A stretch of DNA of 64,000 nt from Bog-473 sp963704355 (GCA_963704355.1 OY969891.1:1922001-1986000), one strand, 5' to 3'; positions 43,277 through 51,883 are shown, numbered from the stretch's first letter. Program-made: numbers and translations. The notes: generated by a model not told the origin, from the sequence alone.

Positions 43277-44293
43277 GTGAAGGCCCCGGAGACCACCGCG
43301 CAGGCTGCGGACCGGCTCCTCGCCGCCCGGACCTCCATCACCGCGGCCGAGCTGGCATCGGCAGCCGGCGTCACGAGACAGGCGGCTCAGCGGCAGCTGG
43401 CCCGGATGGTTCGCTCGGGGCTGCTGACCGTCGAGGGGAAGGCTCGAGCAACGCGCTACCTGCAAAACGTTCAGCGCGCATCCTCGTACGAGCTTGTCGG
43501 CCTGACCGAAGACGCCGTCTGGGGAGCGGAAAAGTTGCCTCTCCGCAGCCTCGACCCCGAGATCGAGGATGCCCCCAATGTGATTTCGATCCTGAACTTT
43601 GCGTTCACCGAGATGGTGAACAACGTCATCGATCACTCCAAAGGCACACACCTGAACGTCCGCTGGTTCCTGTCCGATGACGTCTCGTTCGAGGTGGAAG
43701 ACGACGGCATCGGTGCTTTCGCGTCCATCCGTCAGGCCCGCGGCCTCCCCGACGACTTCCAGGCCATCGGCGAGCTGTCCAAGGGAAAGCAGACAACGGA
43801 TCCGGCCCGCCACAGTGGCCTGGGCATCTTCCTCACCTCGAAAATCGTGGACCGTTTTGTCCTCACCGCCAACGAATACAGCTGGACGGTGAGCAAGGAG
43901 ATCGGGAACGACTTCGCAGTGCGTGGTCTCGATCGACCGCGAAAGGGCACCCTGGTGCGGTGCGAAATCCGGCGGGACACCGACGACTCCCTCCAGAAGG
44001 TCATGGCCAGGTACACGAGCCCCGAGACGAAGAGACTCGACAGGACGACCCTGCGCGTCGAGCTCTTTCAGGGGGGCGGGGAGTTCGTGTCTCGAACCGA
44101 GGCCAAGGCGATCGGAGCCAGTCTCGAGGGCTTCGACGTCATCGAGCTGGACTTCACGGGCGTCGAACAGATCGGACAAGGCTTCGCCGACCAGCTGTTC
44201 CGGGTCTGGCTGAACGATCACCCGACGGCTCGCTTGGTACCGGTCAACGCAAACCGCGCAATCATGGCGATGATCGACGCCGTCAAGCCATAG
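43277..44293 (+). CDS. HTH + GHKL ATPase + STAS-like DUF4325 fusion protein
   Basis: A 338-residue three-part protein. Residues 5-60: winged HTH (ITAAELASAAGVTRQAAQRQ, RMVRSGLLTVEGKARATRY). Residues 85-245: GHKL ATPase with N box FAFTEMVNNVIDHSKG, G1 box EVEDDGIGAF and G2 box RHSGLGIFLTSKIVD, but no phospho-acceptor His. Residues 255-338: DUF4325, with GGGEFVSRTEAKAIG, VIELDFTGVEQIGQGFADQL and LVPVNANRAIMAMI, related to STAS anti-sigma antagonists. This is an anti-sigma-kinase-like and antagonist-like pair fused to a DNA-binding domain. Role unknown; relatives occur near mobile and defence genes. The octamer array lies just upstream. Confidence 0.75.
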   Translation: MKAPETTAQAADRLLAARTSITAAELASAAGVTRQAAQRQLARMVRSGLLTVEGKARATRYLQNVQRASSYELVGLTEDAVWGAEKLPLRSLDPEIEDAPNVISILNFAFTEMVNNVIDHSKGTHLNVRWFLSDDVSFEVEDDGIGAFASIRQARGLPDDFQAIGELSKGKQTTDPARHSGLGIFLTSKIVDRFVLTANEYSWTVSKEIGNDFAVRGLDRPRKGTLVRCEIRRDTDDSLQKVMARYTSPETKRLDRTTLRVELFQGGGEFVSRTEAKAIGASLEGFDVIELDFTGVEQIGQGFADQLFRVWLNDHPTARLVPVNANRAIMAMIDAVKP

Positions 44294-44391
44294 GCCCTAG
44301 GTCAACGAGTCCCCGAGGCAGCCCCCGGCCTCGTTGGCGTCTCCCGTCCGGACCCACGGAACTCGACACTGACGGCAGGAGAGGCGACAGA

Positions 44392-45756
44392 TCAGCGCCC
44401 GGCCCCGACGATCTCCTCGCACACCCGTTCGCCCGAGCGCACGGCGCCGTCCATCGAACCGAACGACGTCGTCGCCGTCTCCGTGCCCGCCCAATGGATG
44501 CGGCCGACCGGCTCGCGTAGTCGCCTACCGAATTGGGTGAGCACGCCCGGGGCGAAGTGCGCGCACGAGCAGCCACGCGTCCAGCGCTCCTCGGACCAGT
44601 TGAGCTCGAGCACCTCGAGCGGGTGGGCCGCCTTGGGCCCCAGCCGGGTCGTCAGCGTCTCGACCAGGTTGGCGCGCCGCTCGCTCTCGCTCAGGTCCCA
44701 CAGGGCGCGTGCCCGCGGTCCCGCCGAGTAGGTCGCGATGACGCCCTGCCCGTGCCCGGGCTGGGTCGTGTCGAGCGTGACCTCCATCAGGTCGTCGGTC
44801 GCCACCGTCGCCCCCGAGACGCCCTCGGCGCGCCAGAACGGCTCGTCGTAGATGGCCACGGTCTTCACCTCCGTGCCGGCCGGGATCTTGTGCACGAGGA
44901 GGGCGTGGTCGCCCGGAAGCGCGGGCTCGAAGCGGATGCCCGCCGCCAGCGCCCGGGGCAGCGCGAGCACGACGCGCCGCGCCGTCACCGTCGCCGCGTC
45001 GGACACGACGTCGACCCGGTCGCCCTGCTGGGTCACCGCGGTCACCGGCGCATCGAGCACGACGGCGTCGCCGAGGTCGGCCGCCAAGGCGTTCGGGATG
45101 TGGCCCACGCCGCCCTCGAACTGGGAGTCCTGATACCCCCCGGCGATGTTCATCAGCGCGTCGACGCCGCCGGCCGAGCGCACGAGGAAGAGCCAGCTGA
45201 GCAAGGAGACCTCGGACGTGTCGCAGGTGAAGCAGGCGCGCACAGTCGCCTCGACCAGGTCGCGGGCGAGCCGGGTCGGGACGCGGCCGGGGTTGAGCCA
45301 GGCGCGCACCGACTGCGCATCCCAGGCCACGGCGCGGGGCGCGTCCCACGGCGCGTCGACGGGGACCTTCTTGGCCATCGCGCTCATGCGGGCCACCGCC
45401 TGCCCGGCACTGACCAGCGCGAGCGGGCTGATGCGCGGGATGTCGCCGCGGTAGCGGCGGACCTTGCCGCCCGTGGCGAGCACGTTGTCGCCCTTGACGA
45501 ACGTCTTGAACGTGGCCACGCCCGTCTCCTTGGCCAGGGCGTGGAGGCGGTCGTGGTTGGGGCCGACGAAGCAGCCGCCCATGTCGACGGGTACGCCCCC
45601 GGCCGAGGTCTGGGTCCAGACCCGGCCCCCCACCCGGTCCCGGGCCTCGAGCACGACGACCGCCTGCCCGGCCTGGGTCAGCCGCCGCGCCGCGGTCAGC
45701 CCGGCCAGGCCGGCACCCACCACGCAGACGTCGGCTTCCATCGCTGGTCCGGCCAT
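44392..45756 (-). CDS. Flavin monoamine oxidase family protein
   Basis: A 454-residue FAD-dependent amine oxidase. It begins ADVCVVGAGLAGLTAARRL (Rossmann FAD loop), then VVVLEARDRVGGRVWTQ, GCFVGPNHDRLHALAKETGV and, near the end, IHWAGTETATTSFGSMDGAV with the FAD-contacting GTE. ATG follows AGGAGGTGGCAGCG. Such enzymes oxidise amines such as putrescine or tyramine. The divergent TetR gene and palindrome upstream suggest substrate-induced expression. Confidence 0.88.
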   Translation of the reverse strand: MAGPAMEADVCVVGAGLAGLTAARRLTQAGQAVVVLEARDRVGGRVWTQTSAGGVPVDMGGCFVGPNHDRLHALAKETGVATFKTFVKGDNVLATGGKVRRYRGDIPRISPLALVSAGQAVARMSAMAKKVPVDAPWDAPRAVAWDAQSVRAWLNPGRVPTRLARDLVEATVRACFTCDTSEVSLLSWLFLVRSAGGVDALMNIAGGYQDSQFEGGVGHIPNALAADLGDAVVLDAPVTAVTQQGDRVDVVSDAATVTARRVVLALPRALAAGIRFEPALPGDHALLVHKIPAGTEVKTVAIYDEPFWRAEGVSGATVATDDLMEVTLDTTQPGHGQGVIATYSAGPRARALWDLSESERRANLVETLTTRLGPKAAHPLEVLELNWSEERWTRGCSCAHFAPGVLTQFGRRLREPVGRIHWAGTETATTSFGSMDGAVRSGERVCEEIVGAGR

Positions 45757-45787
45757 CGCTGCCACCTCCTCAGTCCAAAGGACGCTA

Positions 45788-45808
45788 ACATGCGTGCTGC
45801 CCGCATGT
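45788..45808. promoter_or_regulatory. Inverted repeat between amine oxidase and TetR genes
   Basis: ACATGCG and CGCATGT (7-bp perfect arms, 7-bp spacer) lie between the divergent start codons at 45756 and 45846, the usual position for a TetR operator controlling both. Confidence 0.6.
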
Positions 45809-45845
45809 AAACAGCAGGACCGACCGAGGAGCCCGAACACCCTCG

Positions 45846-46469
45846 ATGACCACTTCCGCCGCCAAGCCGGGCGTCAACCGCCCCGCCCGCCGCACCCAGG
45901 CCGACCGCTCGGCGCGCACCCGCGCCGCGCTGGTCACGGCAGCGCGGGAGCTCTTCGCCGACAAGGGCTTCGCAGCGACGAGCCGCGACGAAATCGCGTC
46001 CCGCGCCGGCGTCACCCGGGGCGCCCTCTACCACCACTTCGACTCGAAGACTGCGGTCGCCGCCGCCGTGGTGGCCGAGCTCGAGGACGAGCTGGTGGCG
46101 CGCGTCGTGGCCGCGGCGGGCGAGGCCGAGGGCGTGCGGGCCCAGCTGCATCTCGGCTGCCGGGCCTACATGGACGCCTGCGCCGACCCCACCGTCGCCC
46201 GCGTGCTGGCCGACGCGCCGGCGGTCCTCGGCGTCGCCGCGTGCCGGGCCCTCGATGCGGAGGCCTGCCTGCCGCTCCTCGAAGACGCCTTCGCCCGGGC
46301 GGCCGACGAGGGCGTCGAGGTGCCGGGCGATCCGGGTGTGGCCGCCGCCCTGCTCCTGGGTTTCCTCAACGAGGCGGCCGGGATCATCGCCGCCGCCCCC
46401 TTCAACCGGGCCCGGCGCGAGGCGGTCACGGCCACCGTCGACGCCTTCGTCACCAGGCTCTTCGGCTAA
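45846..46469 (+). CDS. TetR family regulator
   Basis: A 207-residue TetR repressor. The helix-turn-helix is RTRAALVTAARELFADKGF, ATSRDEIASRAGVTRGALYH and HFDSKTAVAAAVV. The C-terminal region with HLGCRAYMDACADPTVARVL and FLNEAAGIIAAAPFNRARR is common among actinobacterial TetRs. It probably represses itself and the divergent amine oxidase through the palindrome at 45788. Confidence 0.88.
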   Translation: MTTSAAKPGVNRPARRTQADRSARTRAALVTAARELFADKGFAATSRDEIASRAGVTRGALYHHFDSKTAVAAAVVAELEDELVARVVAAAGEAEGVRAQLHLGCRAYMDACADPTVARVLADAPAVLGVAACRALDAEACLPLLEDAFARAADEGVEVPGDPGVAAALLLGFLNEAAGIIAAAPFNRARREAVTATVDAFVTRLFG

Positions 46470-46488
46470 TGGTGCAAACGGCCGTGGA

Positions 46489-46575
46489 GACAGAAATATA
46501 AGCTATATATGATTATTAGTCATAAAAAAAAGATAAAATAACTTATATGCAAGAGCCATACTGATAAACTATTCT
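46489..46575. promoter_or_regulatory. AT-rich promoter island before mobile mystery protein A
   Basis: Within about 85 bp the sequence falls to roughly a quarter G+C, with ATATAAGCTATATATG, an A8 tract and TAACTTATATG, in DNA that is otherwise very GC-rich. It ends at the start of the XRE gene. It probably holds the promoter and operator of the module, and marks foreign DNA. Confidence 0.55.
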
Positions 46576-46577
46576 GT

Positions 46578-47042
46578 GTGGAAACCGCGAAGCGTGCTGC
46601 CCAGGCTCGGCGTGAGCTAGATCGAAAATTTAAGCAGGCCAACCTGTCGCCCATCAGGACGCGGCCTCACTCTGGTTGGGTTCGTGCGATCCGAACCGCA
46701 TTAGGCATGTCTCAAGGTGCTCTGGCGAAGCGACTTGGAGTCGCCCAGTCCAACGTCGCCCAGCTCGAGCGGGCCGAGCCCACGGGGAACGTGACTTTGA
46801 CCCGGCTGGCAGAGGCGGCTGGCGCACTCGACTGCACCTTGGTCTACGCCCTTGTGCCCAACTCCACCCTCGAGGACGTGGTGCAGCTTCAAGCACGGCA
46901 AATCGCTCTTGGCCAGCTGAGATACACCAGTACCACCATGGACCTTGAGAACCAGGGGATCGACGAGGATGCTCTAAATGAGTTCACCGCCGACTACATC
47001 CGAGAACTCGTTGCGAACGGTCGTCTCTGGCGTGATGCGTGA
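46578..47042 (+). CDS. Mobile mystery protein A (XRE-type regulator)
   Basis: A 154-residue protein matching the family called mobile mystery protein A. The helix-turn-helix is WVRAIRTALGMSQGALAKRL then GVAQSNVAQLERAEPTGNVT. The N-terminal part (RAAQARRELDRKF) and C-terminal tail are also typical. It is always found before protein B, a Fic-domain protein, and behaves like an antitoxin or repressor for it. GTG start; the stop overlaps the start of B (GTGA). Upstream is the AT-rich island. Confidence 0.82.
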   Translation: METAKRAAQARRELDRKFKQANLSPIRTRPHSGWVRAIRTALGMSQGALAKRLGVAQSNVAQLERAEPTGNVTLTRLAEAAGALDCTLVYALVPNSTLEDVVQLQARQIALGQLRYTSTTMDLENQGIDEDALNEFTADYIRELVANGRLWRDA

Positions 47043-47323
47043 GCGTTGGGGAATTCAACGTAGGAGCAATCGGACCTGAGCCAACTGGCGCTACTCCCAT
47101 CGGTGACGAAGACCTGGCCGGACTCATCCCAGCCTTTGTCGCAACCCGTGCCGATCTGAATCAAGTCGAGTACGAGAACATCGCGCGAGCGCTGCCGTGG
47201 GCAACGCGGCGCGCTCAGGCTGGGCGGCCTGCAGAACTATTGGAAACCAGGTTCCTCTTCGCGCTCCACAAGCGGATGTTCAGTGACGTTTGGCGTTGGG
47301 CTGGAACCCAACGGCGCCGCGAG
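47039..47323 (+). pseudogene. Mobile mystery protein B (Fic), N-terminal part, cut by IS256-type element
   Basis: The N-terminal ~95 residues of the Fic-domain partner of protein A: GATPIGDEDLAGLIPAFVATRADLNQVE, FLFALHKRMFSDVWRWAGTQRRRE (shown in part). The frame then runs into the IS element and its product would lack the catalytic HPFxxGNGR motif. The remainder lies beyond the insertion at 48797-49155. Overlap with gene A shows the original module was intact and coupled. Confidence 0.8.
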
Positions 47324-48772
47324 GGGTCAAGCCCCAACGAGTGGTGTACGAGGCTCGTGATGCGCGGCCATCCGCGTCAATCCTCGCGGCCGGTTGATTG
47401 CCGACCTTTGCACCAATTCTACTCGACGGTCAATGGCTCCCTCCTCTCGCCATCGACGCTCGGCGCGTCGATGGCTGGCCTCGGATCGAACTCGCTTCGA
47501 TCCTCGTAGCGCGGCGCGCGCAACGACTCGGGCCCGATATAGCGCTTGCCGAGGGCCCACTCGTCGGACTGCTCGGCCAAGATGGCGCCGACGAGGCGGA
47601 TGACCGCTTGGCGATTCGGGAAGATGCCCACGACGTCGGTGCGCCGGCGGATCTCTTTGTTGAGCCGCTCTTGTGGATTATTGGATCGGATCTTGGGCCA
47701 GTGCTCGACGGGGAAGGCACTGAAGGCCAAGATGTCATCCGCCGCGTCGAGGAGGTAGGTCGCCGCGTCGACGATCCCGGTCTCGGTGAGCTTGGAGACG
47801 ACGTCGCCGAGCCGCTCCCACACGGCGTCGCGCTCGGGCTGTTCGAACACCGAACGCACCAGGGTCGCCACCATCGGCCACGAGGTCTTGGGCACGCGGC
47901 CGGCGAAGTTCGCCATGAAGTGCGTGCGGCAGCGCTGCCACGACGAGCCCGAGAGCACGGTCTCGATGGCGGCCTTGATGCCCCCGTGGGCGTCGGAGAT
48001 GACGAGCTCGACCCCGCTGAGCCCCCGGGCGACGAGCGAGCGCAAGAAGGCCGTCCAGGCGGCGGTGTCCTCGGTGGTGACGATGTCGAAACCGACGACC
48101 TCGCGCCGGCCCTCGGCGTTGACGGCGGTGGCGATCACGGCCGAGACGTTCACCACCCGGCCGCCCTCGCGGACCTTTTGGGTCAGCGCGTCGATCCACA
48201 GGTAGCGATAGGGGCCGTCCTCGAGCGGGCGCTCTCGGAACTCGGCGACCACGGTGTCGAGCTCGGCCGCGATCCTCGAGACCTCGGACTTGGAGATCCC
48301 CTCGATCCCGAGCGCCTTGACCAAGTCGTCGACCCGGCGCGTCGAGACCCCGCTCACATAGGCCTGGCAGATCACCGCCACGAGGGCCTGCTCGGCGCGC
48401 CGGCGCGGCTGGAGCAAGAACTCGGGCGAGTACACGCCCTGCCGGAGCTTGGGGACCGCCAGGTCCTCGATCGTGCCCGCCCGGGTGTCCCAGGGCCGCA
48501 CCCGGTAGCCGTTGCGCCGGTTCGTCCGCTCGTCGCTGCGCTCGCCATAGGCGGCGTTGCACTGCATCGAGGCCTCGGCACTCATGAGCGCCTCGGCGAA
48601 GGCCTTGAGCATCGCCCGCAGCAGGTCGGGGTCATCGGACTCCAGGTGCTTGCTAAGCCATGCGCCCGCGTCGATAGTGGTAGGGACAGTCACCGTGATC
48701 CTCCTCAAGTTGTTGTGTTGGAACTTCTTCTTGAGGTTGACGCGGTGACCGTCGCGTCTGGGGGATGGTCCC
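47324..48772 (-). mobile_element. IS256-family insertion sequence
   Basis: About 1.45 kb. Ends placed at GGGTCAAGCCCC (47324) and, on the minus strand, GGGACCATCCCCC (48772), which match at 9 of 12 positions. It carries one intact transposase. No identical 8-9-bp target duplication is seen outside these ends, so either the boundaries are slightly off or the insertion was followed by rearrangement. The interrupted host gene is the Fic-domain partner B. Confidence 0.75.
47419..48693 (-). CDS. IS256-family transposase (mutator type)
   Basis: A 424-residue DDE transposase. YRYLWIDALTQKVREGGRV carries the first Asp, VISDAHGGIKAAI the second, and SNNPQERLNKEIRRRTDVVG then IFPN the Glu, all typical of the mutator class; WQRCRTHFMANF is also diagnostic. 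Full length with no stop or frameshift, so it is probably active. The GTG start was chosen because AGGAGG lies 5 nt upstream; a TTG further upstream is possible. Confidence 0.92.
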   Translation of the reverse strand: MTVPTTIDAGAWLSKHLESDDPDLLRAMLKAFAEALMSAEASMQCNAAYGERSDERTNRRNGYRVRPWDTRAGTIEDLAVPKLRQGVYSPEFLLQPRRRAEQALVAVICQAYVSGVSTRRVDDLVKALGIEGISKSEVSRIAAELDTVVAEFRERPLEDGPYRYLWIDALTQKVREGGRVVNVSAVIATAVNAEGRREVVGFDIVTTEDTAAWTAFLRSLVARGLSGVELVISDAHGGIKAAIETVLSGSSWQRCRTHFMANFAGRVPKTSWPMVATLVRSVFEQPERDAVWERLGDVVSKLTETGIVDAATYLLDAADDILAFSAFPVEHWPKIRSNNPQERLNKEIRRRTDVVGIFPNRQAVIRLVGAILAEQSDEWALGKRYIGPESLRAPRYEDRSEFDPRPAIDAPSVDGERREPLTVE

Positions 48773-48796
48773 TCAGCTCACCTGCTCATACACCAC

Positions 48797-49155
48797 TGGC
48801 TGGGACTCAACTCCGCGAGGCCAACCTTGGTGTCGAACCTGGCCTGATCGGCGAGCATCTGGCAACGTTCTTGGCACATGCTCGCTACTGGCACGACAAC
48901 GACGTGTTCGAGCGGGACGAGCGGGCCGTGCGAATCCACTACCGGCTCGTCTCCATTCACCCCTTTCCTAACGGAAACGGCCGCTGCACACGCCTCATTG
49001 CAGACCTCTATCGGATCTCGATACAGCTTCCACCGTTCAGCTGGGGAGCGGCACGACTCGACAGTTCTGGCTCGGCCAGAGATGCGTACATTGCCGCGCT
49101 GATTGCGGCGCCCACGGACGACTGTGCTTCGTTGATTCGCTTTGCCAAAAGTTGA
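48797..49155 (+). pseudogene. Mobile mystery protein B (Fic), C-terminal part
   Basis: Continues the Fic protein after the insertion: AGTQLREANLGVEPGLIGE, HYRLVSIHPFPNGNGRCTRL with the catalytic His and the nucleotide-binding GNGR of the Fic motif, then LPPFSWGAARLDSSG and the closing SLIRFAKS. Its first ~25 bp repeat, with differences, the last ~25 bp of the left part (both encode AGTQ.RE), so the junction is not a simple insertion. No start codon suits translation of this part alone. Confidence 0.75.
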
Positions 49156-49649
49156 GTGAGACGGCGGGACTTGTGACAAACACCACGTTTTCAGAGATCT
49201 GGTCCCGCTGGGCGAGGCGGCGGCTGAAGCCTCTATGGGCGAGCCCCACGAACGAATGTATGGCGGAGCGCGGTGCTGGGGCCATTGTCGACGGTCGCAG
49301 TCGACAAACGGACGAGGTCAAGGGCCGCCCCTCTGGCATCCATGGCGTGAGTGGATGTCCCGCCCGAGCACACCAGCCTGAAGGAGGAGCCTTGGAGGAT
49401 GCCGGTTGTGGCCAGCGGGGTCTCCAGACCGTCTTGGATGTCGACCGCGCTGACGGTCTTGGTGTGGCTGTCGAGGGAACTTCGAGAAGCCGTCCCTTCC
49501 GTGCCACCCCGAAGCCCGAAGCGCGGATGCCGTCGCGCCGCCCCACCCGGATCGCCGCCACGCCCATTGAGATGCGCCCCGTCCGGTGCGAGGATGGCGC
49601 CATCAGACCAGGGGGAGCCATCTCTCCACGCGAGCACTCGAGGAGCACC
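49156..49649. other. Intergenic, no gene supported
   Basis: About 490 bp between the Fic remnant and the aldehyde dehydrogenase. Frames on both strands lack family signatures and Shine-Dalgarno-supported starts; the plus frame joined to the dehydrogenase is an unstarted extension. Confidence 0.4.
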
Positions 49650-51095
49650 ATGTCCGACTTCGTCATGACCATCGCGGGAGAGCCTGCGCCGACCGAGGGG
49701 ACGTTCGACGTCAAGAACCCCGCCACGGGCGAGGTGTTCGCTCAGGCGCCCGAGTGCTCGCGCCCGCAGCTCGATGCCGCCTTCGACGCCGCGGCCAAGG
49801 CAGCACGGGACTGGAAAGCGGACGAGGCGGCGCGGCGCGCCACGTTGAACCAGGCGGCCGAAGTGCTGATGGGACTGACCGCCGAGCTGTCACCGGTGCT
49901 CACGGCCGAGCAGGGCAAGCCGCTCCCCGATGCCGGCATCGAGGTCTTCGCGTCCGCCATCTGGTGCCAGTACTTCGCCAACCTCGAGATGCCGCCGCAG
50001 GTGATCCAGGACGACGAGGCCGCCTACGTCGAGCTGGCCCGGCGCCCCCTCGGTGTCGTGGCCGCCATCACGCCGTGGAACTTCCCGCTGACGCTCGCCT
50101 TCTGGAAGATCGCCCCGGCCCTGCTGGCCGGCAACACGCTCGTCCTCAAGCCGTCCCCCTTCACGCCGCTCACCACGCTCAAGGTGGGCGAGCTGCTGCG
50201 CGACGTGTTCCCGCCGGGAGTCGTCAACATCGTCAGCGGCAGCGACGAGCTGGGCGCCTGGATGACGACGCACCCGGTGCCGCGCAAGATCAGCTTCACG
50301 GGCTCGGTCGAGACGGGCAAGAAGGTGGCGCTCGCCGCCGCGCCCGACCTCAAGCGGGTCACCCTCGAGCTGGGCGGCAACGACCCGGCCATCGTCCTCG
50401 ACGACGCCGACCCCGCCGTCGTGGCCTCCGCCATCTTCGCCGGCGCGTTCAACAACAACGGCCAGGTCTGTTCGGCCATCAAGCGGGTCTATGTGCCCGA
50501 GGCCCTCTACGACGACGTCGTCGAGGGGCTGGCCGCGCACGCCAACGCGATCAAGGTCGGCGACGGCACCGAGGAGGGCGTGAAGCTCGGGCCGATCAAC
50601 AACGAGCCCCAGTACGAACGGGTCAAGGAGCTGGTGGCCGACGCGCTGTCGACCGGAGCCACCGCCGTGACCGGAGGCAAGGCCATGGACCGGCCGGGCT
50701 ACTTCTTCGAGCCGACCATCCTCACCGGGCTCTCCGACGGCACGCGCATCGTCGACGAGGAGCAGTTCGGGCCGGCGCTGCCGGTGATCCCGTACCGGGA
50801 CCTCGGCGACGCGGTCGACCGGGCCAACGCCACGCACTTCGGCCTGTCGGGCTCGGTCTGGGGCACCGACGCCGACCGGGCCGCCGACGTTGCGGCGCAG
50901 CTCGAGTGCGGCACCGCCTGGGTGAACACGCACCTCGCGCTGGCGCCGAACCAGCCCTTCGGCGGCTTCAAGTGGAGCGGCATCGGAGTGGAGAACGGGC
51001 CGTGGGGTCTCGCCGAGTTCTCCGAGTTCCAGGTCGTGCACCGCTCCAAGGCGCCCGACGGGCTCAACGTCAACACGGCGTCGCTGCTCAGCTGA
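49650..51095 (+). CDS. NAD(P)-dependent aldehyde dehydrogenase
   Basis: A 481-residue ALDH-superfamily enzyme. ITPWNFPLTLAFWKIAPALL and LKPSPFTPL bind the cofactor, SFTGSVETGKK is the Rossmann loop, TLELGGNDPAIVLDDAD holds the general-base Glu, and NNNGQVCSAIKRVYV the nucleophile Cys at about residue 273. LAPNQPFGGFKWSGIG closes the domain. ATG follows GAGGAGC. The substrate is an aldehyde that cannot be specified; relatives handle succinate semialdehyde and medium-chain aldehydes. Confidence 0.9.
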   Translation: MSDFVMTIAGEPAPTEGTFDVKNPATGEVFAQAPECSRPQLDAAFDAAAKAARDWKADEAARRATLNQAAEVLMGLTAELSPVLTAEQGKPLPDAGIEVFASAIWCQYFANLEMPPQVIQDDEAAYVELARRPLGVVAAITPWNFPLTLAFWKIAPALLAGNTLVLKPSPFTPLTTLKVGELLRDVFPPGVVNIVSGSDELGAWMTTHPVPRKISFTGSVETGKKVALAAAPDLKRVTLELGGNDPAIVLDDADPAVVASAIFAGAFNNNGQVCSAIKRVYVPEALYDDVVEGLAAHANAIKVGDGTEEGVKLGPINNEPQYERVKELVADALSTGATAVTGGKAMDRPGYFFEPTILTGLSDGTRIVDEEQFGPALPVIPYRDLGDAVDRANATHFGLSGSVWGTDADRAADVAAQLECGTAWVNTHLALAPNQPFGGFKWSGIGVENGPWGLAEFSEFQVVHRSKAPDGLNVNTASLLS

Positions 51096-51201
51096 GGTTC
51101 GGCATGGCAATTGGCTGTGACGGGCTCGCGCGCTCTTGGCGCGGTCACAAGATGTGGCTCCAACAATCGCAGGGCGAGGCGGCCTCGGTACACGTCTAGC
51201 C

Positions 51202-51241
51202 CTTCCGGTCCGCGAGATGAGGTTGCACATCCACCCCTTTG
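51202..51241 (+). repeat. Solo IS481-type left end
   Basis: Identical over 40 bp to the left end of the IS481 element at 26898-26937, and likewise preceded by GTCTAG. No transposase or right end follows; the DNA continues directly inside a MazF-like reading frame. It marks a second insertion, later reduced by deletion. Confidence 0.85.
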
Positions 51242-51516
51242 GACAAGATCCGCCCGGTGGTCGTGATGACACGCGATCCGATGGGGCGCCTGCTCAATGC
51301 TGTCCTGGTCGCCCCGGTCACCTCAACGGTGCGTGGCGTCTCGACCGAAGTCCGGGTCGACGCGCAAGACGACATCCGGAGGCCTGCGGTCGCCAACCTT
51401 GACAACCTGCAGTTGGTCGCCCGAGATCGCCTGGTACGCCGAGTGGGGCGGGCGAGACCCTCGACCGTGTCATCGCTGTGGCCGCTCTGTCGATTGCGGT
51501 CGATTGCGGCCAGTAG
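51242..51516 (+). pseudogene. MazF/PemK-type toxin remnant
   Basis: KIRPVVVMTRDPMGRLLNAV and LVAPVTSTVRGVSTEVRV, then NLDNLQLVARDRLVRRVGRA, are unmistakable MazF. The usual ~18 N-terminal residues with the first strand are replaced by the IS481 end. Near 51450 the frame also shifts: the alternative frame restores ETLDRVIAVAALSIAVDCGQ, the normal C-terminal helix. The gene is therefore broken at both ends and no antitoxin remains beside it. Confidence 0.75.
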
Positions 51517-51828
51517 CTGCATCTGAGGCCAATGTTCACTAGCGCGCGAGCCATTTGGCTGTGATGTTGCACCCTGAACCTGGGGGGTGACGGGCCGACG
51601 GTGCCAACCGGAGTCGGCCGACCTGGGCACGTCTTGGGGCGAGGGTGGGAAGCACGAGGTCGCCGACTCGCGAACGCCAACGCCGTGGTGCGGCTTGAGG
51701 ACGTGCCGTACTCGCCCAGGCCATCGGTTGTCTGAGTCAGCAGGTCGTCCGGGCACCTCGACGAAACCGATGACACCCACCCAGATGGGCCCTAATGGGG
51801 ATGCCGCCGAACCGACACTACAGGTCAG
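51517..51828. other. Intergenic between MazF remnant and Fic gene
   Basis: No gene with recognisable sequence. The region may contain further element debris; it ends in the promoter of the Fic gene. Confidence 0.35.
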
Positions 51829-51863
51829 CCATAGTGTAGGTTAGAAGAAAACCTATACTATGG
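51829..51863. promoter_or_regulatory. 14-bp inverted repeat over the Fic gene promoter
   Basis: CCATAGTGTAGGTT (51829-51842) and AACCTATACTATGG (51850-51863) match at 13 of 14 positions around AGAAGAA. TATACT at 51855-51860 is a good -10 box inside the right arm. The repeat would let a dimeric repressor cover the promoter. If translation began at the first ATG (51860) the start codon itself would be inside the arm; the next ATG at 51884 has a better ribosome site. Confidence 0.65.
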
Positions 51864-51883
51864 AAACCCAGAAGGAAGCTTCC

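Noticed and set aside
47370..47430. Second Fic remnant (RLIADL-like peptide) left of the IS256 transposase
   Set aside because: The similarity is limited to six residues and lies within the element between its end and the transposase stop; probably chance.
48709..48722. Another copy of the boundary core (AGTTGTTGTGTTGG) at the IS256 end
   Set aside because: Only about ten bases agree and the site is the leader of the transposase.
51318..51780. Minus-strand frame downstream of the solo IS481 end as a transposase fragment
   Set aside because: No DDE motif or IS481-like helix-turn-helix could be recognised; overlaps the MazF remnant.
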